A stretch of 64,000 bases of DNA from DATBVX01 sp963705495. GTDB taxonomy: Bacteria; Pseudomonadota; Gammaproteobacteria; Steroidobacterales; Steroidobacteraceae. Under the pieces are notes generated by a model. It saw nothing but the letters and a program-made list of their open reading frames with translations, was not told where the DNA came from and searched no databases. Location: positions 62,001 through 126,000 of the forward strand of contig CAVPJQ010000025.1 of NCBI GenBank assembly GCA_963705495.1, given 5' to 3'. How positions within the stretch are numbered: position 1 is the stretch's first letter; each line of letters starts with the position of its first letter. Below, one piece after another: positions 47,407 to 56,740 of the stretch. The translations under genes and the position numbers were made by a program.

Positions 47407-48386
47407 ATGCGGCGCACCGACTTCCGTGTCGATGCCTTCGTGCCGGGGGAGGCCCGCTTCGAGCGCTTCTTCGCGGACGGTGCAGCTCGACTGCTTCGCA
47501 CGGCCTGCGGCGATCGGCGCCTTAGAAGGTCAAACATGGCGCTACCGAGCTCTGCCGGCGAACGCACAGTCCTGACGCCCGCGACCTCGAGGGCCGCAAA
47601 TTTCTCCGCAGCCGTGCCCTTCCCACCTGCGACGATCGCGCCCGCGTGTCCCATGCGCTTCCCAGGGGGGGCCGTCACGCCCGCAATGTATGCGACGACC
47701 GGTTTGCGGACATTCTTCTCGATGAAGGCAGCGGCTGCCTCTTCGTCGCTCCCACCGATCTCACCCACCATGATGATGCCGTCGGTGGCAGGATCCTTTT
47801 CGAACAGGCCGAGAACATCGATGAAGTTCATGCCACGCACCGGGTCACCGCCGATGCCGACACAGGTTGTCTGACCAAGACCGTTCTGGGTCGTTTGGTA
47901 GACGGTCTCGTAAGTGAGCGTGCCGGAGCGTGACACGATACCCACCCGGCCGGGCTTGTGAATGAATCCGGGCATGATCCCGATCTTGCATTCTCCCGGC
48001 GTGATGACACCAGGGCAGTTCGGTCCGATGAGACGGCAGGCGTAGTCGCGCAGCGCGGCCTGCACGCGAACCATGTCGTTCACTGGAATGCCTTCCGTAA
48101 TGCAGACGATCAGCTCTATTCCAGCGTCCGCCGCTTCGAGTATGGCATCGGCGGCATACGGCGCCGGCACATAGATCATGCTCACTTCGGCACCCGTTGC
48201 GGCGACGGCTTCGTGCGTGGTGTTGAAAACCGGAAGATCGAGATGTCTCTGGCCGCCGCGACCGGGCGTCACTCCACCCACCAGCCGGGTTCCGTAGGCG
48301 ATGCATTGTTCGGAATGAAAAGTGCCCTGCTTGCCAGTGAAGCCCTGGCAGATCACCTTGGTTTTCTTGTTGACGAGAATGCTCAT
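47403..48386 (-). CDS. sucD: Succinyl-CoA synthetase alpha subunit with an extra basic tail
   Basis: 327 residues: MSILVNKKTKVICQGFTGKQ with the CoA-binding GFTGKQGTFHSEQ, then RLIGPNCPGVITPGECKIGI, and the phosphohistidine region ending AGVTAPPGKRMGHAGAIVAG. Normal proteins end soon after the helix GSAMFDLL, about residue 289. Here a further 38 residues follow, rich in Arg, Lys, Ser and Ala (SAKKRSKRASPGTKASTRKS). The tail is in frame, runs to the overlap with nadE and contains no frame break I can see. The enzyme makes ATP or GTP from succinyl-CoA in the citric acid cycle. Confidence 0.95.
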   Translation of the reverse strand: MSILVNKKTKVICQGFTGKQGTFHSEQCIAYGTRLVGGVTPGRGGQRHLDLPVFNTTHEAVAATGAEVSMIYVPAPYAADAILEAADAGIELIVCITEGIPVNDMVRVQAALRDYACRLIGPNCPGVITPGECKIGIMPGFIHKPGRVGIVSRSGTLTYETVYQTTQNGLGQTTCVGIGGDPVRGMNFIDVLGLFEKDPATDGIIMVGEIGGSDEEAAAAFIEKNVRKPVVAYIAGVTAPPGKRMGHAGAIVAGGKGTAAEKFAALEVAGVRTVRSPAELGSAMFDLLRRRSPQAVRSSRAAPSAKKRSKRASPGTKASTRKSVRRM

Positions 48387-48394
48387 CTGAAGCC

Positions 48395-49564
48395 TCAGTG
48401 CGACCGGGCGGCGAGCCGCACGACCTTGGTTGCCGCGTCGGTCAGATCGCTCGCCGCCGTAATGGCGAGCCCGCTCGCAGCGAGGCGCTTGCGCGCCACG
48501 TCGGCGTTCGTGCCTTCCAGCCGCACCACCACTGGGATCTTCACGCCCACCTGCCTGACCGCGTTGATGATCCCGTCGGCGATCACGTCACAACGCACGA
48601 TGCCGCCGAAGATATTGACCAGGATCGCGCGCACCTTCGCGTTGGAGAGAATCAGCTTGAACGCGGCGGTGACGCGTTCACTGGTTGCTCCACCGCCGAC
48701 ATCGAGGAAATTTGCCGGCGCACCGCCGTGCAGCTTGATCAGGTCCATCGTCGCCATTGCGAGCCCGGCGCCGTTCACCATGCAGGCGATATTGCCATCG
48801 AGCGAGACGTAATTGAGATCGTGCTCACTCGCCTCGCGCTCCATCGCATCCTCCTGGGTCGGATCACGCAGCGTCCCCAACTCCGGATGGCGAAACAAAG
48901 CATTCGCATCGATGTTGATCTTGGCATCGAGTGCGACGATGCGGCCTTCCCCCGTGACGATGAGGGGATTGACTTCGACCAGGCTCGCATCCTTGTCGAC
49001 GTACAGCGTGTAGAGCGCCTGCGCGAGGCGCGCGAATTCGTCCAGCTGTGAACCGGCGAACCCGAGACCGAATGCGAGCTGCCTGCATTGATAGGCCTGC
49101 AGTCCCGCGGCCGGGTGAATGTTGACGGTGATGATCTTTTCCGGCGAATGAGCGGCGACTTCCTCGATATCCATCCCGCCCGCTGCCGAGGCGATGAAGG
49201 CGATCTGGCCACGCTCACGGTTGAGCACCAGGCTCAGATACATCTCGCGCGCGATCTGCGAGCCCGACTCGACATACACCTGATTGACGGGCAATCCTTC
49301 CGCCCCGGTCTGTCGCGTAACGAGAGGATGGCCCAGCATCGCCGCTGCTGCGCGGCGCACGGCATCGAGATCCTTGGCAAGTTTGACTCCGCCCGCCTTG
49401 CCGCGCCCGCCGGCGTGAACCTGCGCCTTCACGACCCAGAGCGAGCCGCCAAGCTCGCGCGCCGCGTTCACCGCTTCCTCGGCGGTCGACGCAACCCGGC
49501 CTTTCGGAACTGCAATCCCGTAACTGGAGAAGATCTCTTTGGCCTGATACTCGTGAAGGTTCAT
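48395..49564 (-). CDS. sucC: Succinyl-CoA synthetase beta subunit
   Basis: Intact, 389 residues: MNLHEYQAKEIFSSYGIAVP, the ATP-grasp stretch WVVKAQVHAGGRGKAGGVKL, then LVEVNPLIVT and ALDAKINIDANALFRHPEL. The end has NGAGLAMATMDLIKLHGG, PANFLDVGGGA and VNIFGGIVRCD. It pairs with SucD, starting 8 bases further on, to form the succinyl-CoA synthetase. The gene is divergent from pilS with only 53 bases between the starts, so the two promoters overlap. sucCD beside pilSR is the order in Xanthomonas relatives. Confidence 0.97.
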   Translation of the reverse strand: MNLHEYQAKEIFSSYGIAVPKGRVASTAEEAVNAARELGGSLWVVKAQVHAGGRGKAGGVKLAKDLDAVRRAAAAMLGHPLVTRQTGAEGLPVNQVYVESGSQIAREMYLSLVLNRERGQIAFIASAAGGMDIEEVAAHSPEKIITVNIHPAAGLQAYQCRQLAFGLGFAGSQLDEFARLAQALYTLYVDKDASLVEVNPLIVTGEGRIVALDAKINIDANALFRHPELGTLRDPTQEDAMEREASEHDLNYVSLDGNIACMVNGAGLAMATMDLIKLHGGAPANFLDVGGGATSERVTAAFKLILSNAKVRAILVNIFGGIVRCDVIADGIINAVRQVGVKIPVVVRLEGTNADVARKRLAASGLAITAASDLTDAATKVVRLAARSH

Positions 49565-49617
49565 TGGCTCGCGATCGCCTGAAAGTGGGCGGCTATTTTC
49601 CTTGATGCAAGACGGAC

Positions 49618-51276
49618 ATGGTAGAGTGCGCCACCAATTACGCCCGCGAGCAGCCGCGAACGATGGTGAGAACCAAGGGACCCGCACAGGCCGCACTGGC
49701 GTGGCGCGTGCTCGGTCTCCTCAATCTCTTCCGGCTCCTGGTGCCGCTGGTCCTCGCCTCGCTTCACTACCTTCTGCCAGAAGCCACCAGCGTCGGCTGG
49801 GCTGATCCCGAGCTCTTCCAGAACGTCGTTTTTGCGTACTTCGCCGCCGGCACCCTCATGATTGCGGCGCTCAAGAATCATTGGCCGAGCCTCGAACAGC
49901 AGGCCTGGGTGCACATCGCGCTGGACGTCGTGGGAGTATCCCTGCTTCTGTACACGAGCGGTGGTGTCGCAAGCGGTCTTGGGATGCTGCTGGTCATTCC
50001 TGTGGCATCCGTGACCCTGATCACACGACGCGCTTTCGTCATCGCTGCCGGGGCAGCGATCGCACTGCTCATTCAGCAGCTCGCCGCGCAGCTCGCGGGT
50101 TATGCCTCGATGGCGGACTACACCGGCGCCGGCGTACTGGGTGTCACTCTATTCATCGTTGCATTGGCGGTATTGCCGCTTGGAGAGCGCATCAGGGCAT
50201 CTGAGGAGCTGGTTCGTCAGAAGGACGTCGATCTGGCGAACCTCGCGGAACTATCGCAGTACATTGTCCAGCACCTGCGCGAGAGCATCCTCGTGGTCGA
50301 CGCTGCGGATCGTATCCGTCTGATCAACGAATCTGCAGCCGAAATCCTCGGTGACCGAAGTGCCATTCCGGGCGCGTTGCTGGGCGAAGTGCACCCTCGC
50401 CTGCTCTATTCCCTGTCGACCTGGAGGCAGAATCCACACACGGCTCCGACGAATCCGACCTCGTTTGTGGCCGCCGACGGCTTGCGCGCGATCGAGCCAC
50501 ACTTTGCGCCCCTCGGTGCCGAGAATCCCGGACCGGTGCTGGTTTTTCTGGAAGACACCAGCCTTCTGGCAGAACGACTCCAGCAGTCGAAACTCGCGGC
50601 ACTCGGAAGGCTGAGTGCCAGCATTGCGCACGAAATCCGCAACCCGGTCGGGGCGATGAGCCACGCGGGACAATTGCTCGCCGAAGCGTCCGTGGGCGAA
50701 TCGGAACGCCGACTCACGGAAATCATCCGCACCAATGGCGAGCGCGTGAGCACGATCATCAACAACATGCTGCAGCTCTCGCGGCGCGATTCGACACGCC
50801 CGGAAACCCTGACTCTGTCGGACTGGTTGGAAGAATTTCGCGCCGAATTCTGCCAGACGACTCAAGCCCCGGAGTCCAGACTGCTGATCACGCCTAATGG
50901 CAATGTCATCGAGGTAAGGGTCGATCCGACTCACCTGCATCAGGTGGTCTGGAATCTCTGTGACAATGCACTGAAATACGCTGGGGAGGGCACAACGATC
51001 GAATTGCGTTGTGGACGCATGGCCGGCAATGGGCGCCCATACCTCGAGGTCGCCGACCGTGGGCCTGGAATCGCCAAGGAGCATGGGGATCGCATCTTCG
51101 AGCCGTTCTTCACCAGCGGTCAGAGTGGTACCGGCCTCGGGCTGTTCATCGCTCGCGAACTCTGCCAGTGCAATGGCGCCCTGTTGCTCTACGAGGCTCG
51201 TCCGGGCGGCGGTAGCATCTTTCGTATTATCTTCTCCGATCCGCAACGCTGGCAGGCGCGTGAGCTGAGAGCCTGA
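49618..51276 (+). CDS. pilS: Two-component sensor histidine kinase PilS
   Basis: 552 residues. Six N-terminal membrane helices (from about residue 25 to 188, e.g. VLGLLNLFRLLVPLVLASL, LGMLLVIPVASVTLITR, VTLFIVALAVLPLGE) are followed by a PAS-like segment (ESILVVDAADRIRLINESAA). The kinase core has H338 in ASIAHEIRNPVGAMSHAGQL, N-box NLCDNALKYAG, GPGIAKEHGDRIFEPFFTS and GTGLGLFIAREL. It phosphorylates PilR and in Pseudomonas senses pilin levels in the membrane. ATG 49618 gives the longest frame; ATG 49663 is an alternative. pilR follows after one base. Confidence 0.95.
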   Translation: MVECATNYAREQPRTMVRTKGPAQAALAWRVLGLLNLFRLLVPLVLASLHYLLPEATSVGWADPELFQNVVFAYFAAGTLMIAALKNHWPSLEQQAWVHIALDVVGVSLLLYTSGGVASGLGMLLVIPVASVTLITRRAFVIAAGAAIALLIQQLAAQLAGYASMADYTGAGVLGVTLFIVALAVLPLGERIRASEELVRQKDVDLANLAELSQYIVQHLRESILVVDAADRIRLINESAAEILGDRSAIPGALLGEVHPRLLYSLSTWRQNPHTAPTNPTSFVAADGLRAIEPHFAPLGAENPGPVLVFLEDTSLLAERLQQSKLAALGRLSASIAHEIRNPVGAMSHAGQLLAEASVGESERRLTEIIRTNGERVSTIINNMLQLSRRDSTRPETLTLSDWLEEFRAEFCQTTQAPESRLLITPNGNVIEVRVDPTHLHQVVWNLCDNALKYAGEGTTIELRCGRMAGNGRPYLEVADRGPGIAKEHGDRIFEPFFTSGQSGTGLGLFIARELCQCNGALLLYEARPGGGSIFRIIFSDPQRWQARELRA

Positions 51277-51277
51277 G

Positions 51278-52615
51278 ATGCCCAAGCCGATTGTGCTGAT
51301 CGTGGATGACGAGCCGGACATCCGGGAACTGCTCTCGATCACTCTCAGCCGCATGGAGCTCGAGCCAAAAACTGCGTCCGACGTCGCCTCCGCGCAGAAA
51401 CTATTACGCGGGGGACATTTCGATCTGTGCCTGACGGATATGAGCCTCCCCGACGGCAATGGGCTGGATCTGGTCGAATGGATTCAATCCAACGCACCAA
51501 CCGTACCCGTAGCCGTGATCACAGCGCACGGCAACGTCGAATCAGCCGTGCGCGCCCTGAAGCTCGGCGCGTTCGACTTCGTTTCCAAGCCGCTCGACCT
51601 TGCGGGGTTGCGCAAGCTGGTCAGTTCGGCGATCCGGATCTCAACGGGCGATGGTGACTCGACGTCGACGACGATCTATGGACCCAGGCTCCTGGGGCAA
51701 TCGAAGGCCATGCAGCAGCTCCGTGACACCATCGCCAAGGTCTCTCGCAGCCAGGCCCCGGTGCACATCTATGGCGAATCGGGCACGGGCAAGGAACTCG
51801 TAGCGCAACTTATCCATGACTCCGGGCCGCGGCGCGATGGTCCGTTCGTCGCGGTGAACTGCGGCGCCATTCCGACCGAGCTGATGGAGAGTGAGCTCTT
51901 CGGTCACAAGCGCGGCAGTTTCACTGGCGCCGTTGCCGACAAGAAGGGCATGGTGCAGTCGGCTGAAGGCGGAACGCTGTTCCTCGACGAAGTGGGCGAC
52001 CTCCCTTTGCACATGCAGGTGAAATTGCTGCGCGTCATCCAGGAGAAGGCCGTGCGCCCGATCGGTGAGCAGCGTGAGACTCCCATCGACGTGCGAATCC
52101 TCAGTGCCACCCATCGCAATCTCTCGACCCTCGTCGCCGAAGGCGCATTCCGCGAGGATCTGTACTATCGCGTGAACGTCATCGAGATACGCGTGCCCGC
52201 GCTGCGTGAGCGTCCGGACGACATTCCCGAGCTCGCCGAGGCAATCTTGCGCCGACTCGCGCGGCGCACGAAAGTCGAGGCGCCGGCACTCGAACCCGAC
52301 GCCGTGGAAGCACTCACCGGGTACTCGTTTCCGGGAAATGTCCGCGAGCTGGAGAACATTCTGGAACGCGCGATGGCCCTGTCCGGCGGCAATGCCATAA
52401 CGGCCAATGATCTACAGCTGCGCGAGCCAGCCCTGAACCCGACATCTGCATCGTCCGGCGCGGGGCCGCTTGGTGAGCAGCTCGAGGACATCGAACGAGA
52501 CGCGATCATCAAGGCTCTGGAGCAAACCCGTTATAACAAGACCGCGGCGGCCAAGCTGCTGGGCGTCAGTTTCAGAGCGCTTCGTTACCGCATCAAGAAG
52601 TTGGGCATTGAATAG
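51278..52615 (+). CDS. pilR: Sigma-54-dependent response regulator PilR
   Basis: 445 residues. The receiver domain has VDDEPD and phospho-Asp54 (CLTDMSLPDGNG). The AAA+ domain has Walker A GESGTGKE (166-173), the sigma-54 contact loop as GSFTGA, and GTLFLDEVGDLPLHMQVKLL. A Fis-type helix-turn-helix ends the protein (RDAIIKALEQTRYNKTAAA, LLGVSFRALRYRIKKLG). Phosphorylated PilR activates pilA through sigma-54. The target promoter is visible at 55882-55897 with a palindromic upstream site at 55748-55764. Confidence 0.96.
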   Translation: MPKPIVLIVDDEPDIRELLSITLSRMELEPKTASDVASAQKLLRGGHFDLCLTDMSLPDGNGLDLVEWIQSNAPTVPVAVITAHGNVESAVRALKLGAFDFVSKPLDLAGLRKLVSSAIRISTGDGDSTSTTIYGPRLLGQSKAMQQLRDTIAKVSRSQAPVHIYGESGTGKELVAQLIHDSGPRRDGPFVAVNCGAIPTELMESELFGHKRGSFTGAVADKKGMVQSAEGGTLFLDEVGDLPLHMQVKLLRVIQEKAVRPIGEQRETPIDVRILSATHRNLSTLVAEGAFREDLYYRVNVIEIRVPALRERPDDIPELAEAILRRLARRTKVEAPALEPDAVEALTGYSFPGNVRELENILERAMALSGGNAITANDLQLREPALNPTSASSGAGPLGEQLEDIERDAIIKALEQTRYNKTAAAKLLGVSFRALRYRIKKLGIE

Positions 52616-52698
52616 CGAACCTGCAGGCGAAGCCGAGCGAGTGCGCCTGCGTTCCCCCTCGCATTCGAACTCAAGCGTTCAGCACCCGAGGAGCCGAG

Positions 52699-55600
52699 AT
52701 GGCTGAAGCACCGGATCGTGGTCGCAAACTCCTGTTTGCCATCTTTACCGTCTCGGGGTTTGCGGGGCTCATCTATGAATCAATCTGGTCGCATTACCTG
52801 AAGCTCTTTCTTGGGCATGCGGCGTACGCGCAGACATTGGTGCTGGCGATCTTCATGGGTGGCATGGCGATCGGTTCGTGGATCATGTCGAGAGCCTCGG
52901 CGCGTATCCCGAACCTGCTGCTGGGGTACGCATTGATCGAAGGCCTGATCGGGCTCCTGGGCCTGGTCTTCCACCGAACCTCGATAGTCGTGACTTCCTG
53001 GGCATTCGATGTGCTGCTGCCGGCCGTGGACTCGGTAGGCGCGGCGCAGTTGAGCAAGTGGACACTCGCAACCGTGCTGATCCTGCCCCAATCGGTGTTG
53101 CTGGGAATGACCTTCCCCCTGATGAGTGGCGCGGTAGTGCGGCGCTATCCGCAACGCTCGGGCCAGACGCTGGCAATGCTTTATTTCACCAATAGCCTCG
53201 GTGCTGCCCTCGGGGTATTGGTCAGTGGCTTCTATCTCATCGGTGCCGTCGGCCTCCCCGGCACGATCATGACCGCCGGGCTGCTCAATATCGCACTGGC
53301 GCTCACTGTCTGGGGGATTACAAAGTACCAGCCCCAGCCGGAGCCAGCAACGCCACCGCCTCAGATCGTCGCGTCGACTCAACCTGAGTTGCGCAACATT
53401 GTCCGCTGGATGCTGATCGGTGCCGCGGTGACCGGATCCGCCGCATTTCTCTACGAGATTGCGTGGATCCGAATGTTGAGCCTGGTTCTCGGCAGCTCTA
53501 CTCACTCCTTTGAACTCATGCTGAGCGCATTCATCCTCGGCATCGCGCTCGGCGGGCTCTGGATCAATCGCCGCATCGACGGGCTGAGGAATCCGACCCG
53601 GTACCTCGGGGGAATTCTCTTTGTCATGGCGATAGTCGCGCTCGTGTCCTTACCGGTCTACAACGCCAGCTTCGATCTGATGGCTTATGCGTATCAGATG
53701 TTCTCGTCGACCACCCAGGGCTACGTAGGATTCAACATCGCAGGCCACGTCATTGCGATGCTGGTGATGATACCGACCACGTTCTTTTGCGGCATGACTT
53801 TGCCGATCATGACGAACGTGCTGTTGCGCAGTGGCACTGGGGAGCGAGCCATTGGCGCGATCTATGCCTGGAACACCGCGGGTGCCATTGTTGGAGTCGT
53901 GGTGGCGGTACACGTGCTGATGCCAACGATTGGTGTCAAGGGCATCGTAATCAGCGGGGCTATCCTGCAGCTGGTCCTGGGTACCGCGTATCTCGCCAGC
54001 GCCAGCGGCACAACGAACGCTCGGTCAGTCGCGCTGCCCGCCGCCCTTGGCGCGGCCGCAGTAGTGGCGACAATCGGCCTCGTCGTTCTCGATCCGGCCA
54101 AACTCACCTCCGGAGTCTTTCGTCGGGGAACACCAAGGCATGACTCCAGCGTCAAGGTCCTGTTCCTCGAGCACGGCAAGACCGCCACGGTCAGTCTGGT
54201 GGACGCCGATGGGGTGGTCAGCATCGCAACCAATGGCAAGCCGGACGCCGCGATCGAAATGCGACATGAGAAGGCATCGCCGGATGAAATCACGATGGTG
54301 TTGGCGGGCGCCTTGCCGATCGCCGTGCATCCCAATCCGGTTCACGTCGCCAATATCGGCATAGGCTCCGGGCTCACCACTCATGTGTTGCTCGCCAGCG
54401 ATCGCGTGCGCGAAGTGGACTCGGTGGAGATTGAGCCACTCATGGCGAAAGCAGCGCGAGCGGGCTTCATGCCGAAGGTGCAAAGGACGTTTCTCGACCC
54501 GCGCAGCCACATCTACTTCGAGGATGCGAAGACCTTTTTTGCAGTCCACCGCAAGAAGTACGACGTCATTGTGTCCGAGCCATCGAACCCGTGGGTCAGC
54601 GGCGTTTCAACCCTGTTCTCCGACGAGTTCTACGCACACCTGACTCGCTACCTTGAAGAGGATGGGATCCTGGTGCAATGGATCCAGACCTACGAAGCGG
54701 ACATGGGAATCGTCGTGTCGGTCATCAAGGCGCTGGCTCCGCACTTCGAGGACTTTGTCATCTATAACGCGGACGACAGCAACCTGCTGATCGTGGCGAC
54801 AAGACAGGGGACACTGCGCAGCCCGGATGCGAGTGTTTTCTCAACGCCGACCATGCGCGCGGAGCTGGCACGTGTGGGCGTCACGACCATCACCGACTTC
54901 AGCGATCGATTCCTCGGTAACAAGCGCTATCTGCTTTCGCTGATGCACACGTATGGTGTCCCGGCGAACTCAGACTACTTCCCATTCGTCGATCTCAATG
55001 CCCCCAAGACCCGCATCCTCAAACGAAATGCGGCGGAATTCGTCGGGCTGCAGTCCCTGCCACTGCCCTTTTTCGAGCTGCTCGAAGGCTCCATGGTGGC
55101 GCGCGGCCCCACGGTATTGAATGAGCAGGCCAACCTGTCCAGAAATGCGCTGGTCAGAAATGCGACTGCAATTCTCGACGGTATGCAGACTTCCCGTTAC
55201 GACCAGCTGGCGCCTGAAGCGACACGCATGCTGCTGGCGCTCAGAAGTTCCAAAGAAGAATGCGCCAAGCCCGCCGTGCAACGTGCGTGGATGGATTCCG
55301 TGTACTTCGTGGCGGAACAGACCACATCGGTCCTGAACGCGAGTGAGTTGAACGACATTTGGGGTCAGCTGGGGCAGACCGCGTGCGCACAGTTCCTGGC
55401 AGGCCAGGACGAGCGGCTGTTCAAGGTCCTGCACGCGATCGCGAAACGGGACGTTGGCTCCATTGCGCAGCTCGGTGCCGAGCTTCTGGCCTCAGATAAC
55501 GAATTCACGCGACCGGCAGAGTTTGCCGATGTCCTGATCGCAACCGCCGCGAGCCAGATCGCAACCAACCAGCCGCAGAAGGCACTGGAACTGATCGACC

Positions 55601-55710
55601 GCCTTGCACCGCCATCACCGGCTCCAGCTGCCGGACTCGCCCTCAGATGGTTGTCACAGATGGCGCGGGAGGCGGCGTCCGCCCAGCCGCGCCCGGTCGC
55701 TTCCAGATAG
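52699..55710 (+). CDS. Membrane-fused spermidine synthase-like protein
   Basis: Intact, 1003 residues in three parts. Residues 1 to about 460 form 12 or more membrane helices of the fused MFS/spermidine-synthase type (FTVSGFAGLIYESIWSHYLK, and its internal repeat AFLYEIAWIRMLSLVLGSS). About 500-740 is a methyltransferase-fold spermidine synthase domain: VANIGIGSGLTTHVLLAS, VDSVEIEPLM, an acidic EDAKTF and SEPSNPWVSGVSTLFSDEFY. About 760-1003 is a helical tail I do not recognise. The conserved catalytic Asp of true spermidine synthases (in the D-x-x-D context) is replaced by SEP, so aminopropyl transfer is doubtful. It sits between pilR and pilA with no known pilus role. Confidence 0.88.
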   Translation: MAEAPDRGRKLLFAIFTVSGFAGLIYESIWSHYLKLFLGHAAYAQTLVLAIFMGGMAIGSWIMSRASARIPNLLLGYALIEGLIGLLGLVFHRTSIVVTSWAFDVLLPAVDSVGAAQLSKWTLATVLILPQSVLLGMTFPLMSGAVVRRYPQRSGQTLAMLYFTNSLGAALGVLVSGFYLIGAVGLPGTIMTAGLLNIALALTVWGITKYQPQPEPATPPPQIVASTQPELRNIVRWMLIGAAVTGSAAFLYEIAWIRMLSLVLGSSTHSFELMLSAFILGIALGGLWINRRIDGLRNPTRYLGGILFVMAIVALVSLPVYNASFDLMAYAYQMFSSTTQGYVGFNIAGHVIAMLVMIPTTFFCGMTLPIMTNVLLRSGTGERAIGAIYAWNTAGAIVGVVVAVHVLMPTIGVKGIVISGAILQLVLGTAYLASASGTTNARSVALPAALGAAAVVATIGLVVLDPAKLTSGVFRRGTPRHDSSVKVLFLEHGKTATVSLVDADGVVSIATNGKPDAAIEMRHEKASPDEITMVLAGALPIAVHPNPVHVANIGIGSGLTTHVLLASDRVREVDSVEIEPLMAKAARAGFMPKVQRTFLDPRSHIYFEDAKTFFAVHRKKYDVIVSEPSNPWVSGVSTLFSDEFYAHLTRYLEEDGILVQWIQTYEADMGIVVSVIKALAPHFEDFVIYNADDSNLLIVATRQGTLRSPDASVFSTPTMRAELARVGVTTITDFSDRFLGNKRYLLSLMHTYGVPANSDYFPFVDLNAPKTRILKRNAAEFVGLQSLPLPFFELLEGSMVARGPTVLNEQANLSRNALVRNATAILDGMQTSRYDQLAPEATRMLLALRSSKEECAKPAVQRAWMDSVYFVAEQTTSVLNASELNDIWGQLGQTACAQFLAGQDERLFKVLHAIAKRDVGSIAQLGAELLASDNEFTRPAEFADVLIATAASQIATNQPQKALELIDRLAPPSPAPAAGLALRWLSQMAREAASAQPRPVASR

Positions 55711-55747
55711 CGACCCCGGGGCCCGAAGTCGCGGAGCGACGACGGGA

Positions 55748-55764
55748 CTGACAATAATTGTCAG
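55748..55764. promoter_or_regulatory. Perfect palindrome, candidate PilR enhancer site
   Basis: CTGACAAT-A-ATTGTCAG, 8-base arms around one A. It is centred about 127 bases upstream of the -24 element of pilA, a normal distance for a sigma-54 activator. PilR sites in Pseudomonas aeruginosa contain TGTC cores, also present here. Assignment to PilR is inference. Confidence 0.5.
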
Positions 55765-55881
55765 TACCTGACGGGACGCGTCGCTCCCGTCCGTTCCCGT
55801 CGACAGTCTTAGGTCAAATTGCTTCCGTGCTTCGATCAGAAATAGCCTTAGCTTCAAGGGCTTGGTGGACTCCACGGTGGG

Positions 55882-55897
55882 TGGCATATGCCTTGCA
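55882..55897 (+). promoter_or_regulatory. Sigma-54 (-24/-12) promoter of pilA
   Basis: TGGCATATGCCTTGCA has GG and GC at the exact 10-base separation of the consensus TGGCAC-N5-TTGCA, with one mismatch. Transcription would start near 55908, leaving a leader of about 57 bases with a GGGAG ribosome site before pilA. Confidence 0.85.
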
Positions 55898-55964
55898 CCA
55901 ATGATGGCACGGGCGTTCTCGCGCCGTTGTTTGTGCATAGACGTTTTCTTATCGGGAGTAACAA

Positions 55965-56507
55965 ATGCTGAAGCAAGTGCAGAAGGGTTTTACCCTCATC
56001 GAATTGATGATCGTGGTCGCGATCATCGGCATCTTGGCGGCCATCGCCATTCCGGCCTACCAGGACTACACGATTCGTTCGCAGGTCACGGAAGGTCTGA
56101 ACCTCGCGGGTTCGGCGAAGGCCGAAATCGCTGAGTACTACGCTCAGTATGGCCAGTGGCCGACGGCGATCGTCGGTGGCGCCGGCACGCTGGGTCATGC
56201 GGCGGGCGAGCTGCCCAGCGGCAAGTACGTCAGCAAGGTCGACATCAACACGGCCGGAACTCTGGTGATCACGTACACGGCTGGCGGCGGCTTCCAGGCC
56301 AATGCCAAGATCACCACCAAGACGCTCGCGCTGCAGCCCGCGCTTAGCGGCCTGGCCGGTGCCGGCAACGAGGACGTGGTTTGGCTCTGCGGCCAGAACG
56401 TTGGCGCAACCCAGGTGCACCAGCCCGCTGCGGGCGCGGCTGCCCCGGCTGCGACTGGCCTCACGAACGTGGCCAACAAGTACTTGCCTGCGAACTGCCG
56501 TCCGTAA
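55965..56507 (+). CDS. pilA: Major type IV pilin PilA
   Basis: 180 residues. The prepilin leader MLKQVQKG is cut after Gly8; the mature protein starts FTLIELMIVVAIIGILAAI with Glu5 and the N-terminal assembly helix. The C-terminal half has two cysteines, C142 and C178, that would close the disulfide D-loop. Inside that loop is an Ala/Pro-rich stretch (AAGAAAPAATG). PilD removes the leader and methylates Phe1; PilB polymerises the subunits. It is a single pilin gene with its own sigma-54 promoter and terminator. ATG 55965 follows GGGAG with good spacing. Confidence 0.97.
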   Translation: MLKQVQKGFTLIELMIVVAIIGILAAIAIPAYQDYTIRSQVTEGLNLAGSAKAEIAEYYAQYGQWPTAIVGGAGTLGHAAGELPSGKYVSKVDINTAGTLVITYTAGGGFQANAKITTKTLALQPALSGLAGAGNEDVVWLCGQNVGATQVHQPAAGAAAPAATGLTNVANKYLPANCRP

Positions 56508-56534
56508 GTAAGTATCGGTCTCTTCGAGACCCGG

Positions 56535-56565
56535 AAAGCCCCTCTCACGAGGGGCTTTCTTTTTC
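56535..56565 (+). terminator. Rho-independent terminator of pilA
   Basis: A 10-base perfect stem (AAAGCCCCTC / GAGGGGCTTT), a TCAC loop and a following CTTTTT run, 28 bases after the pilA stop. It separates abundant pilin message from pilB. Confidence 0.92.
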
Positions 56566-56740
56566 ATATCCCGCCGAAAGTCAGGCCTTCCGTAACTGGC
56601 TGTGAGGCCAGTCACGCTGGCCGCAATCGGGGATGTGCGAGTATCTTGAGCCGATTTAACAATTGATCCGGGGTCCCGGATCGGTAGACTTGAGGCCAGT
56701 TTGAGCAACGGGGCGCGCTGCTGTCTGAGCTGCTAAGCCA

